This document shows positions 41,452-49,748 of a DNA stretch of 49,878 nucleotides, piece after piece (positions within the stretch are counted from its first letter, which is position 1; every line of letters starts with the position of its first letter). This DNA is from Bacteroidota bacterium (lineage in GTDB: Bacteria > Bacteroidota > Bacteroidia > Sphingobacteriales > Sphingobacteriaceae): assembly GCA_013286985.1 (NCBI GenBank), contig JABDEQ010000006.1, forward strand, positions 2,546-52,423, read 5' to 3'. Below the pieces are notes generated by a model. It was not told the DNA's origin, did no database searches, and worked only from the letters and a program-made list of their open reading frames with translations. The position numbers and the translations under genes were made by a program.

Positions 41452-42156
41452 TTACTCATTAACCGCCTCAGGAAATCTCAGTATCAATTGTGGATCAGGA
41501 ATATTTTGAAGATATTTTTCTTTTTCGGAGTAGCGGCACACGCCGGGATAGTCGCCTTGCTTACCTTCCATATCAAACATCAACTGAAAATGCAGGTGCG
41601 GCGGCCAGTTGCCATTTTCGGCCATAGTGCCAAATGCAGCCAACGGTTGATTGACATTAACCGGCATACCCACATACAAACCCTGCAGACTTTGGCTATT
41701 CAAGTGTCCGTATAATGAATAAAGCTTCAAATCATCCAACTGGTGTTTTAGAATGATGGTGGGGCCATAATCGCCAAAGTTGGCGTTATTATTAAAGCTA
41801 TGTACCTTGCCCTGTAACGGGACGTAAACAGGCGTACCTGCTTGAGCCCAGATATCGACACCTAAATGCAGACGACGGGGTTCATCCGCCGTATCAAAAT
41901 GGCTGCTGCGCGCGTAAATGGTGCGGTGTTCCATATAACCGCCAATACCGTATTTGCAGTTGTTTTTTTGCAGCTGCTCATCAATCCAGCTACTGAATTT
42001 TGCAGTGTCGCCAAAAGTGTCGCTGCTTAATTCGGTATTACTTGCCGTAAAATTGAAATGATATAACCGATCGGTGGTTGAATCAAAGTCAACAACTTTC
42101 CCAATAAGATGCGGGTTCGCCTTAAAATATTCGCTTAACTGAAGATGGGCATCCAT
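41452..42156 (-). CDS. M23-family metallopeptidase without signal peptide
   Basis: 234 residues. The LytM/M23 zinc site is present: HLGVDIW (His near 97, Asp near 101), YSLYGHLN and PPHLHFQ, so it should cut peptide cross-bridges or short peptides. Unlike most M23 enzymes it has no signal peptide, membrane helix or LysM domain, and the N-terminal 80 residues (YFKANPHLIGKVVDF) are not a known export signal. A cytoplasmic peptidase, or export by another route, is possible. It follows rbfA by 10 bases, so it is co-transcribed with it. Confidence 0.85.
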   Translation of the reverse strand: MDAHLQLSEYFKANPHLIGKVVDFDSTTDRLYHFNFTASNTELSSDTFGDTAKFSSWIDEQLQKNNCKYGIGGYMEHRTIYARSSHFDTADEPRRLHLGVDIWAQAGTPVYVPLQGKVHSFNNNANFGDYGPTIILKHQLDDLKLYSLYGHLNSQSLQGLYVGMPVNVNQPLAAFGTMAENGNWPPHLHFQLMFDMEGKQGDYPGVCRYSEKEKYLQNIPDPQLILRFPEAVNE

Positions 42157-42166
42157 TAAATTATAA

Positions 42167-42538
42167 CTATTCGGTATCAGGCTGCCGCTCTTCTTTGTTT
42201 ATTTTTTCAAATATTTTGTCCATGCGTTCTACGTAGTCGCCGGTATCATCTACAAAAAATTCCAGTTGAGGTATTACCCGTACCTGGTCTTTTATACGCG
42301 CGCCAAGCTTATACCTAATTTCGGACGAATGCGACTTTATAGTTTGCAAAGCCAGTTGTGAGTTGTTATTGTTAAAAAAGCTTAAAAATATCCGCGCTAT
42401 AGCCAAATCGGGGGTTACCCTTACTTTGGTTATGGTAATTAATGTATTTGGTAAATAGTTTATCCCTTCGCGCTGAAATATTGCTGCCAGGTCCTGTTGT
42501 ATTACTCCTGCAAATTTTTGCTGACGTTTTGATTCCAT
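42167..42538 (-). CDS. rbfA: Ribosome-binding factor A
   Basis: 30S maturation factor binding near the 16S rRNA 5' end; needed for growth at low temperature in many bacteria. 123 residues, one KH-like domain: RQQKFAGVIQQDLAAIFQREG, ITITKVRVTPDLAIARIFLSF, and the C-terminal PQLEFFVDDTGDYVERMDKIFEKI typical of RbfA. Downstream of the permease and lipoprotein genes by about 120 bases, and 10 bases before the M23 gene. The neighbourhood permease-rbfA also occurs in other Bacteroidota. Confidence 0.93.
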   Translation of the reverse strand: MESKRQQKFAGVIQQDLAAIFQREGINYLPNTLITITKVRVTPDLAIARIFLSFFNNNNSQLALQTIKSHSSEIRYKLGARIKDQVRVIPQLEFFVDDTGDYVERMDKIFEKINKEERQPDTE

Positions 42539-42599
42539 GATGTTATTTAAACTGAAAGGTAAAGAGCGCCTGTACCTTTCGTGTAATTCTCTATAATTT

Positions 42600-42654
42600 T
42601 TTTGTTCCCAGCTTTCTGCTTTAGTCTTTCTGCTCTAATCTTTCTGCTTTCCGC
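42600..42654. repeat. GCTTTCTGC-type repeat block
   Basis: CTTTCTGC recurs three times (CAGCTTTCTGCTTTAG, TCTTTCTGCTCTAA, TCTTTCTGCTTTCCGC). It is the single-sided counterpart of the inverted block at 39004-39178. It fills the gap between rbfA and the lipoprotein gene and touches the latter's stop codon. Confidence 0.5.
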
Positions 42655-43020
42655 TCAATTGCACATATCCTGCGGTATTTCTTTTGTGATTTTTATGAGC
42701 TTTTTTATCACCAGCGTGCTGTCATATTCAGATCCCAGCCCATCTTTGCCCGATCGTATCTTTACTCCCTCTACTTCAACATAAACGGGTAAATAAGGTT
42801 TTTCAAAATTCAATTGCGAATATTTTAACTCCAGCTGCCGCGAACTGTCGGTAACCCAAAATTCAGTTCCGTTGTCGCAATCTCTAAATAATTTCACTTC
42901 CGGCCCAAAGCTGTAAACCCCTTTATAAACAATAGGATTCTTATTGCCTGAATTGCCTTTGCAGGCAATAAAAACAATAATCCCCATAAATAATAAATAT
43001 TTCACAGGCCTTAAATGCAT
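42655..43020 (-). CDS. Small lipoprotein resembling the C-terminal OB domain of NlpE
   Basis: 121 residues with a lipoprotein signal (MHLRPVKYLLFMGIIVFIAC, lipid-acceptor Cys at 20). The mature part reads GVYSFGPEVKLFRDCDNGTEFWV and later PVYVEVEGVKI, the pattern of the OB-fold C-terminal domain of NlpE (GMYxYxADAxxFxDCxTGxxxPV). The N-terminal copper-site domain of NlpE is absent. In E. coli NlpE reports lipoprotein trafficking and surface contact to Cpx. The gene starts 12 bases after a LolC/E-like permease, which makes a lipoprotein-transport link attractive, but this is inference. Confidence 0.7.
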   Translation of the reverse strand: MHLRPVKYLLFMGIIVFIACKGNSGNKNPIVYKGVYSFGPEVKLFRDCDNGTEFWVTDSSRQLELKYSQLNFEKPYLPVYVEVEGVKIRSGKDGLGSEYDSTLVIKKLIKITKEIPQDMCN

Positions 43021-43032
43021 AGGATAGTGATA

Positions 43033-44259
43033 TTATAAATCCTGTTTAATATCGTTTAGTCCCTTAATACTTAACCTTGCGCTTATGCCCGATGCAATAA
43101 CTGCAATTGCACCTACGGTTAAAAATACCAAACCAAAGTCCGAAAGTCGCAATGCCACCGGGTACGCATCCATTACCGACATCCGGGAACCCATTTTTAC
43201 CAAACCAAAACGTTGCTGCAATATACAAAATATCAACCCCAAAACTATACCGGCAATACACCCTATAATTGATATCATCATTCCCTCAAAAAAGAATATA
43301 CCCTGAATCAATTGTTTGTTTGCGCCCAGGCTGGTTAAAATAGCAATGTCCTTGCGTTTATCAATAACCAGCATAGTTAACGAGCCAATAATATTAAATA
43401 TGGCAATAATTAATACAAACGTTAGTATCATAAATATAAACCAACGTTCGTAGTTTAATGTTTTATAAAGTTCAGTGTCCTGCTCTTTTCTGTTTTTTAC
43501 GGTATAATCGGTACCTATTTTATTCTGAATGGCGTTTTGTACGGCATCAATATTAGTGCCCTTTTTATAATTAATTTCGATAGACGATACATTTACCGGT
43601 TGCCCGAGTAAATCGCGCACGAAGCCGATGGGGGCTATTACGATGTCATCAAACTCCTGTTCAATCGCAAATACGCCCGATGGATAAATGGATCGAACTA
43701 CAAATTCGTCCAAAGGATTGGTGCCTGGCCTGCTGTCGCGGCGGGGTGCATATATTTCAATTGGCGCAAACTGATCGTGTATGTTGATGCTTAAGCTACT
43801 TTGAATATTTGAGCCGATAACTGCATAATCTTTCCCTTCGGCATGCAGGGTAAAAGTTCCGCTTTGGATGGTGCTGTCCAATTGCCGGTTTTTTAAAAAT
43901 TCATCGCTTACCCCTCTGATGGTTCCTATAAACGGTTTGTTGTCATACCTGATCAGCGCTTTCTCCTGCAAAACGGTGGTGTACGAAAAAACGCTGGGAT
44001 CATTATGTAGCGAATTAAAATATACCGTATTAGGGTTAAATGTTTTCCCCAGCCTGGGTTCAATTTTTATTTCGGGAGTAAAATTGCTGTATAACGATAG
44101 GATTACTTCTTCAAACCCGTTAAATACTGATAGAATGATAATTAAAGCAGCACTGCCAATTAAAACCCCCAGCATAGAAATACCCGAAATAATATTGATA
44201 GCATGCATTTTCTTGCGCGAAAACAGGTACCTTTTTGCTATGTAGACCGACGTATTCAA
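43033..44259 (-). CDS. FtsX-like ABC transporter permease (LolC/LolE type)
   Basis: 408 residues: a short cytoplasmic start, TM1 (about 23-45), a large periplasmic domain (about 50-270), and three C-terminal helices (about 275-395) with the FtsX signature ILTFVLIIAIFNIIGSLTMLVIDKRKDIAILTSLGANKQLI. This matches lipoprotein-releasing permeases of LolCDE, which extract lipoproteins from the inner membrane. The ATPase LolD is not adjacent. First gene of a cluster with the NlpE-like lipoprotein, RbfA and M23. Confidence 0.9.
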   Translation of the reverse strand: MNTSVYIAKRYLFSRKKMHAINIISGISMLGVLIGSAALIIILSVFNGFEEVILSLYSNFTPEIKIEPRLGKTFNPNTVYFNSLHNDPSVFSYTTVLQEKALIRYDNKPFIGTIRGVSDEFLKNRQLDSTIQSGTFTLHAEGKDYAVIGSNIQSSLSINIHDQFAPIEIYAPRRDSRPGTNPLDEFVVRSIYPSGVFAIEQEFDDIVIAPIGFVRDLLGQPVNVSSIEINYKKGTNIDAVQNAIQNKIGTDYTVKNRKEQDTELYKTLNYERWFIFMILTFVLIIAIFNIIGSLTMLVIDKRKDIAILTSLGANKQLIQGIFFFEGMMISIIGCIAGIVLGLIFCILQQRFGLVKMGSRMSVMDAYPVALRLSDFGLVFLTVGAIAVIASGISARLSIKGLNDIKQDL

Positions 44260-44316
44260 ATGGAAAGTGGTAAGTGTTGGTTTGTTGATTTTTGTGTGAT
44301 AAGCTTAACGAATGGC

Positions 44317-44955
44317 CTAAGTTAAGAAAGGATTATTCTTTTTTTCATAACCTATAGTAGTTTCGGGGCCGTGACCTGGATATACTGTGCAGTCATCGGG
44401 CAAGGTAAAAAGTTTTTGTTCGATATTTTCAACCAGTTGGGTGAAACTGCCGCCGGGCAAATCTGTACGGCCTATGCTGTTTCTGAACAGCACATCGCCG
44501 CCAACTAAAATATTGGCTTGTTTGGCATAAAAGCATAAATGCGCCGGCGAATGGCCGGGTGCAAAAATGAGTTCAAGCGCTGTATTACCAAACTTTATGG
44601 TACCGGTTTCGGGCAAATACTCATCAGGCAGGGGCGATGGCTCGTAGCGGATACCCATAGATGGTGCATAGGCAATAACAGCTTCCAGCAAGTCCTGCTC
44701 ACCTTTATTAAACTTTGGTTTTAGCCCGTATTGGTCAAATATAAACTTGTTGCCCAGCACATGGTCAATGTGGCAATGTGTGTTGAGTAACAAAACCGGC
44801 TTTAAATTATTATTCTTTATAAAATTCACCACCGCATTTTGCTCAGCTGCGGTGTCCATCCCCGGGTCAATTATGGCGCACTCGCCGCTTTCATCATATA
44901 ACAGATAAGTGTTTTCCTGGTATGGGTTATTAACAAATGATTGGATGTTTGTCAT
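44317..44955 (-). CDS. MBL-fold metallo-hydrolase (glyoxalase II-like / YcbL type)
   Basis: 212 residues with the metallo-beta-lactamase core: NTHCHIDH (His near 60 and 62, Asp 64, His 65), PGHSPAHLCFY, GGDVLFRNSIGRTDLPGG and VYPGHGPETTIGYEK near the end. It lacks the C-terminal helical domain of true glyoxalase II, like YcbL/type II hydrolases; the thioester substrate is unknown. Cytoplasmic, alone. Its start is preceded by a large palindromic element. Confidence 0.9.
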   Translation of the reverse strand: MTNIQSFVNNPYQENTYLLYDESGECAIIDPGMDTAAEQNAVVNFIKNNNLKPVLLLNTHCHIDHVLGNKFIFDQYGLKPKFNKGEQDLLEAVIAYAPSMGIRYEPSPLPDEYLPETGTIKFGNTALELIFAPGHSPAHLCFYAKQANILVGGDVLFRNSIGRTDLPGGSFTQLVENIEQKLFTLPDDCTVYPGHGPETTIGYEKKNNPFLT

Positions 44956-45019
44956 GGCGGTAAAAATACAGAATTATCGGTTTGTAATTTTCATTTTAAC
45001 CTAAAACAATACGGCAAAA

Positions 45020-45233
45020 GGGTGCAAATCAAAATGTCGCGTTTACACACCAGACGTTCCGATGGAACGTTAACACCTGTTTTAATGCTGGACTACCAAG
45101 CATTCGTCCTTACAGGACGAAAAATGGGTTGATCGTCCTGTAAGGACGAATGGTTGGTAGAAAAAATATTCAACAACAATTTTTACGTTCCATCGGAACG
45201 TTTCGTGTTAAAGCGACAATTTGAATTGCACCC
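45020..45233. repeat. Long nested palindrome (about 214 bp), MITE-like
   Basis: Three layers of inverted arms share one centre near 45127. Outer: about 21 bases starting GGGTGCAAATCAAAATGTCG (45020 on), against 45213-45233, two mismatches. Middle: ACGTTCCGATGGAACGT (45054-45070) and its exact reverse complement (45185-45201), each itself palindromic. Inner: 45093-45120 against 45133-45160, 28 bases with one mismatch, containing TCGTCCTTACAGGACGA. It occupies most of the 376-base gap 44956-45331; no coding frame of note lies in it. Confidence 0.8.
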
Positions 45234-45257
45234 CGCCAAAAAATGGGCTTGTTATTT

Positions 45258-45277
45258 AATGTAAAGTTTATTACATT
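45258..45277. promoter_or_regulatory. Inverted repeat upstream of the redoxin-like gene
   Basis: AATGTAA (45258-45264), six bases, TTACATT (45271-45277): perfect 7-base arms, about 55 bases before the ATG. Candidate operator for the redoxin-like gene; the binding protein is unknown. Confidence 0.35.
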
Positions 45278-45331
45278 TAACTTAAGTTTAATTACCAGTA
45301 GCCTTATTTTGATTTTTTTCTCTAGTCGGTT

Positions 45332-45859
45332 ATGAAAAAGTTGATCCTGCTTTTATGCATTATTTCACTTAGCCTGATGACTGCCGGTGCTCAAAATATT
45401 TCAGTTTATTCCTTTATTCTGCCCGATGAAGGCGTTGCCATCAACTCAACAGCGCCTGATATTATATTGCCTGATGTTAACGGAAACAGAATTGATATCA
45501 ATAAATCAGATTATAAATATTTACTTGTTAACTTTTGGGCAAGTTGGAGCAGAGCATCACGCAAAACAAATCCATACTTCATCAAGTCATTTAATCAGTT
45601 TCAAAGCAAAGGTTTTAAGATAGCATCCATATCGCTCGACTCGGATACTAACTTGTGGCAACAAGCTATAAAAGAAGATGGCACGTCGGCGTTTTTTCAG
45701 TTGATTGACTATGAAGGAATGAAAAGCACTTACCTGAAAGATTTTGAGGTTGATTTTATCCCCGCCAACTTTTTAATTGACAACAGTGGTAAAATCATCG
45801 CCAAAAATCTGCGCAAAGATGAACTTTATAAGCTGTTGACGACCCTGCTGCCCAATTAA
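45332..45859 (+). CDS. Exported TlpA/AhpC-type redoxin fold lacking both active-site cysteines
   Basis: 175 residues with a signal peptide (to about residue 20, TAGA) and a thioredoxin-like fold: INSTAPDIILPDVNGNRIDI, LVNFWASWSRASRK, FKIASISLDSDTNLWQQAI, and the cis-Pro loop VDFIPANFLID. The usual WCxxC is WSRAS: Ser near 73 and 76 replace both Cys. Dithiol chemistry is therefore impossible by the normal mechanism. It may have become a binding or scaffold protein, or act with a partner. It overlaps the convergent oxyR gene by 4 bases at the 3' end. Confidence 0.85.
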   Translation: MKKLILLLCIISLSLMTAGAQNISVYSFILPDEGVAINSTAPDIILPDVNGNRIDINKSDYKYLLVNFWASWSRASRKTNPYFIKSFNQFQSKGFKIASISLDSDTNLWQQAIKEDGTSAFFQLIDYEGMKSTYLKDFEVDFIPANFLIDNSGKIIAKNLRKDELYKLLTTLLPN

Positions 45860-46791
45860 ATATCCATCACTTCCTTTTTCTTTTTGGTTTTCATCCGTTT
45901 AGGTAAAAAGTCCAGGATTTCATTTCTTAGTGCTTCAATCATCCTTCTTTTTAAAAAATTACGCTGTATCACTATACTCACCTCCCTTGCAGGCTCTGGC
46001 GATTTAAAGTAGCGAACCTTATCCAGCTGTTTGTCAGTAAGATCAGCAAGGGCCAGTTCGGGCAAAATGGTGGCGCCGTTATTTTGGTCGACCATACGTT
46101 TCAGCGTTTCAACACTGCCGGTATTATATTCAAAATGCTTAAAACCCTGTGTAGCTTTGCGGCGCTGGCAAATATTCAAAACCTGTTCGCGCATGCAATG
46201 ACCCTCGTTCAGCACCCATATCTCTTCCATATCAATATCATCAGGGCTAATGGTTTTCTTTTTAGATAGATTGCTGTTCTTGGATACATAAGCCACAAAA
46301 TTTTCATAAAAAACTGGTAGCTCAGTAAGGTTATTTTCGTGCAGCGGGGTGGAGAGTATACCGCAATCAATCATGCCCAGCTTTAACTCGTGTACTATTT
46401 GCTCGGTAGTTTGTTCCCATACCACCAGTTTCACCTGCGGATACTTTTCAATAAAACCGTGTAGTATTTTGGGTAGTATATAAGGCGCAATGGTTGGTAT
46501 AATTCCCACCTTCAACTCACCAGAAAGTTCTTTCTTCCTGTCGGTGATAATTTCTTTTATTTTTTCACTTTCAGATAGCAGTATCCGCGCCTGCGAAATA
46601 ATTTCGGTACCTATTCCGGTGGGCGTTACGGGCTGTTTGCTTCTGTCAAAAAGCTTAACACCAAGCGTATCTTCCAGTTTCTGAACTTGCATGCTCAGCG
46701 TTGGCTGGGTAACAAAACATTTTTCGGCAGCCAGCACAAAACTCCTGTAAGTGTCAACCGCAACAATGTATTCAAGCTGAGTGATCGTCAT
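45856..46791 (-). CDS. oxyR: OxyR, peroxide-sensing LysR-type regulator
   Basis: 311 residues: an N-terminal LysR winged helix (LEYIVAVDTYRSFVLAAEKCFVTQPTLSMQVQKLE) and a ligand-binding-like regulatory domain. The sensing cysteines are in GHCMREQVLNICQR, at positions 199 and 208, the same as in E. coli OxyR, so disulfide-based peroxide sensing is expected. It activates catalase and peroxidase genes. Divergent from katA across a 280-base gap. Confidence 0.95.
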   Translation of the reverse strand: MTITQLEYIVAVDTYRSFVLAAEKCFVTQPTLSMQVQKLEDTLGVKLFDRSKQPVTPTGIGTEIISQARILLSESEKIKEIITDRKKELSGELKVGIIPTIAPYILPKILHGFIEKYPQVKLVVWEQTTEQIVHELKLGMIDCGILSTPLHENNLTELPVFYENFVAYVSKNSNLSKKKTISPDDIDMEEIWVLNEGHCMREQVLNICQRRKATQGFKHFEYNTGSVETLKRMVDQNNGATILPELALADLTDKQLDKVRYFKSPEPAREVSIVIQRNFLKRRMIEALRNEILDFLPKRMKTKKKKEVMDI

Positions 46792-46850
46792 AATGTTTTT
46801 TTATTTAGAGTCAAGAATCAAGATACGAGAGTCAAAAAGATAACGTTTTA

Positions 46851-46881
46851 TATAGCGACGGGTTTTATACCTATCGCTATA
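46851..46881. repeat. Second, degenerate copy of the AGCGATGGGTTT palindrome
   Basis: TATAGCGACGGGT and ACCTATCGCTATA are near-exact inverted arms around TTTAT. It matches the palindrome at 27921-27947. It lies in the oxyR-katA promoter gap; I found no clear OxyR tetranucleotide array there by eye. Confidence 0.5.
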
Positions 46882-47071
46882 TTGTATAATGCAGAGATTT
46901 TGTTACTTATATGTAACTCGTTTCCTTGTTTTTTTATACCTTGGTTGTTACCTATTGATTTCTGGCGTCGCCCTCCCTAATATAGTTTCCCTCTATACAA
47001 AGATAGTAATTATTGATTTTTTCTATTGATTTTTTATCCTGAAGTTTGAATTAAACTAAACACGACCCTAT

Positions 47072-48571
47072 ATGGAAACAAATAAGAAAAAGCTGACTAC
47101 GGCATCGGGTATACCGTATGCAGAGCATGAAAACTCAATGACTGTTGGCCCGCGCGGACCTATTTTACTACAGGATTTTATCCTGCACGAAAAAATGGCG
47201 CATTTTAACCGTGAGCGTATTCCTGAGAGAGTGGTACACGCCAAAGGATCGGGCGCTTATGGTACTTTTACTGTTACGCACGATGTCAGCAAATATACCC
47301 GCGCCAAACTGTTTAACACCATAGGGAAAGAAACTAAAACGTTTTTGCGTTTTTCAACTGTTGGTGGTGAAAAAGGCTCGGCCGATACTGAGCGTGATCC
47401 ACGCGGCTTTGCGCTGAAATTTTATACTGAGGAAGGCAACTGGGACCTGGTGGGAAACAATACACCTGTATTCTTTATAAAAGACCCGAAGAAATTCAGT
47501 GATTTTATCCATACGCAGAAGCGCGACCCTTATACCAATTGTAAAAGCGCTACCATGATGTGGGATTTTTGGTCGCTAAACCCCGAAAGTCTGCACCAGG
47601 TAACCATCCTGATGTCTGACAGGGGCACGCCATATGGCTATCGGCATATGGATGGTTTTGGCAGCCATACTTTTTCAATGATCAACGCTAAAAATGAGCG
47701 CCATTGGGTAAAGTTCCATTTCAAAACCGAACAGGGAATTAAAAACTTTACCGACGAAGAAGCAGGCGCAATGCGTGGTACCAATCCCGATTTTGCACAG
47801 CACGATCTGTTAACGCATATTGATAAGGGTGATTTCCCGAAATGGAAGTTGAAAATACAGGTAATGACTGAAGAACAGGCTAAAACTTATAAATGGAATC
47901 CGTTCGATTTAACCAAAGTATGGCCACATTCCGATTTTCCATTAATTGAAGTTGGCGTGCTGGAGCTAAACCAAAATCCCGATAATTATTTTGCACATGT
48001 TGAGCAATCAGCATTCGCACCGGCACATGTGGTTGATGGTGTGGGCTACTCGCCCGATAAAATGTTGCAGGGTCGTTTATTGTCATATCCTGACGCTCAC
48101 CGTCACCGTTTGGGCGGCAACTATGAACAAATCCCGGTAAACAAATGCCCGTTTGCTGTTAATAATTACGAGCGCGATGGGCAAATGCGGGTTGACGGCA
48201 ATAGCGGATCAGCACCAAACTATTTCCCTAACAGCTTTGATGATATTGTTGCCGACGAACATTACAAAGAACCAGCCTGGGACCTTGGAACCAGCGTAGC
48301 CGATTGGTACGACCGTAATGCCGAAGGTGAAAATGATCATTACACCCAACCCGGCAATTTATACAGATTAATGACCGAAGAAGCCAAACATGACCTGATA
48401 AAAAACATTGTTCACTCCATGAGTGGCATTGATGGACCTAAAAAGGAGTTGATCACCAACAGGCAGCTTTGCCACTGGTTCAGGGCTGATATTGGCCTGG
48501 GGATGGCCGTTGCAAAAGGCTTGCAGCTTGATCTGGACGAAACAATGAAGTCAATGGCAATACACGCCTGA
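47072..48571 (+). CDS. katA: Monofunctional heme catalase KatA (small-subunit type)
   Basis: 499 residues. Seen: the distal His in [12 protein letters not shown] (near 56), the distal Asn in [10 protein letters not shown] (near 129), the heme-ligating Tyr in [14 protein letters not shown], and [17 protein letters not shown] C-terminal sequence. The size and motifs are those of small-subunit catalases without the C-terminal flavodoxin domain of large catalases. No signal peptide, so cytoplasmic. It converts hydrogen peroxide to water and oxygen. Divergent from oxyR, the classic OxyR target. Confidence 0.96.
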   Translation: METNKKKLTTASGIPYAEHENSMTVGPRGPILLQDFILHEKMAHFNRERIPERVVHAKGSGAYGTFTVTHDVSKYTRAKLFNTIGKETKTFLRFSTVGGEKGSADTERDPRGFALKFYTEEGNWDLVGNNTPVFFIKDPKKFSDFIHTQKRDPYTNCKSATMMWDFWSLNPESLHQVTILMSDRGTPYGYRHMDGFGSHTFSMINAKNERHWVKFHFKTEQGIKNFTDEEAGAMRGTNPDFAQHDLLTHIDKGDFPKWKLKIQVMTEEQAKTYKWNPFDLTKVWPHSDFPLIEVGVLELNQNPDNYFAHVEQSAFAPAHVVDGVGYSPDKMLQGRLLSYPDAHRHRLGGNYEQIPVNKCPFAVNNYERDGQMRVDGNSGSAPNYFPNSFDDIVADEHYKEPAWDLGTSVADWYDRNAEGENDHYTQPGNLYRLMTEEAKHDLIKNIVHSMSGIDGPKKELITNRQLCHWFRADIGLGMAVAKGLQLDLDETMKSMAIHA

Positions 48572-48603
48572 TTTCGCTTTTTTTGATATTGTACTATCTA
48601 CCG

Positions 48604-48646
48604 AACGCCCGTAATGTTAAATTATAATTACGGGCGTTTAACTTTT
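48604..48646 (+). terminator. Terminator of katA
   Basis: AACGCCCGTAAT (48604-48615) pairs with ATTACGGGCGTT (48627-48638), 12 perfect pairs, followed by TAACTTTTTT. It lies 33 bases after the katA stop. Confidence 0.85.
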
Positions 48647-48709
48647 TTGTGAACTGGCAATAACCCCAGGGCTGCACCGTTTGGGTGATAATTTATAATC
48701 AAATTTTAA

Positions 48710-49501
48710 ATGAAGAAATATTTCCTTTCGGGCCTCGTGCTTTTATGTTTTTTGGGTTTAGTATCGTGGGGGCCAACCGGCCATAGGGCTGTTGGCCAGA
48801 TAGCCGAAAATCACTTGACTCCGGCAGCTAAACTGGCTGTTAAAAATCTTTTGGGCCATGAGTCGCTGGCCGATGTAAGCAATTATGCAGATGAGATCCG
48901 CAGAGATCCGCAATTTAAATACACCACGCCATGGCACTATGTTAACGTTACCCCCGGCCTTAATTTTGAACAGTTTGCCCATGAGGTAGTCAGCATGCCG
49001 CAGGATAATGTTTACAAAATGGTATTGAGCTGCGAACGCGATCTGAAAAATCCAGATAAATCTAACGCACAAAAGGTTACAGCATTAAAACTGCTTGTTC
49101 ACTTTGTGGGTGATTTGCATCAGCCCATGCATGTAAGTAATGCAGATGACAAAGGCGGAAACAGCATCAATATTAAATTTGTGGGCAATGATGGTAACCT
49201 GCATGGTTTGTGGGATAGTGGCTTGATTGATCACCAGGGATTAACCTACCAGCAAATGGCTTCTGAATATGATACCGCTACACCAGCCGAAATAGCCAAA
49301 TGGCAAAGTGATGATTTGATGGTATGGCTGTGGGAATCGTACCAGATCAGCACAATTTTGTACAAGGAAGCAGCAGATAATCCTGATTTTGATGAGCAAT
49401 ATTATAAGGATCATATCAGCGTACTCGAAAAGAGAATTGAAAAAGGCGGAATAAGACTTGCCGGAATACTCAATTCAATTTATAATAGTCCACAAAAGTA
49501 A
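48710..49501 (+). CDS. Exported S1/P1-type nuclease
   Basis: 263 residues. The signal peptide ends just before Trp20 (LVSW), and Trp is the N-terminal zinc ligand of S1/P1 nucleases (WGPTGHRAVGQIAE). Further zinc ligands: HFVGDLHQPMHV with two His and an Asp, and GGNSINIKF...NLHGLWDSGLI. The enzyme cleaves single-stranded DNA or RNA and 3'-nucleotides in the periplasm or medium. Alone, with palindromic repeats downstream. Confidence 0.93.
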   Translation: MKKYFLSGLVLLCFLGLVSWGPTGHRAVGQIAENHLTPAAKLAVKNLLGHESLADVSNYADEIRRDPQFKYTTPWHYVNVTPGLNFEQFAHEVVSMPQDNVYKMVLSCERDLKNPDKSNAQKVTALKLLVHFVGDLHQPMHVSNADDKGGNSINIKFVGNDGNLHGLWDSGLIDHQGLTYQQMASEYDTATPAEIAKWQSDDLMVWLWESYQISTILYKEAADNPDFDEQYYKDHISVLEKRIEKGGIRLAGILNSIYNSPQK

Positions 49502-49552
49502 ATACTACGATGCCCTGTTTATGATGGAGTTGACAGACTTGCCATGAAAAAT

Positions 49553-49680
49553 ATTGCCGTTGGCTGAAGCCGACGGTGTTTCAATAAAACACAGTGGCTT
49601 TAGCCTAAAATGAAGATGATTTTTGGCTGAAGCCAGGTTTTACCACTAAATAGATCCGTTGGCTGAAGCCAACGGCAATG
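49553..49680. repeat. Short palindromic repeats with a GGCTGAAGCC core
   Basis: TTGGCTGAAGCC occurs at about 49559, 49623 and 49660, and the first and last copies form inverted arms (ATTGCCGTTGGCTGAAGCCG at 49553 and CCGTTGGCTGAAGCCAACGG ending near 49676). REP-like; no gene in the 247-base gap 49502-49748. Confidence 0.6.
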
Positions 49681-49716
49681 AAAGTTAAACGGTTTTCGAA
49701 ACGGCGAATGATTTTT

Positions 49717-49746
49717 AAAGCTACTGGATTAGCCGGTAGCTTTTTT
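49717..49746. terminator. Terminator before the right-edge kinase
   Basis: AAAGCTACTGG (49717-49727) and CCGGTAGCTTT (49733-49743) form an 11-base stem with one G-U, followed by a T6 run on the plus strand. It separates the convergent nuclease and kinase genes. Confidence 0.7.
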
Positions 49747-49748
49747 CG

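Noticed and set aside
45054..45201. CRISPR-like repeats in the 45 kb gap (TCGTCCT / AGGACGA, ACGTTCC / GGAACGT)
   Set aside because: Copies are inverted, not direct, and there are no regular spacers; it is a nested palindrome.
46792..47071. OxyR binding site between oxyR and katA
   Set aside because: Functionally expected, but I could not read the spaced ATAG/CTAT tetranucleotide array with confidence.
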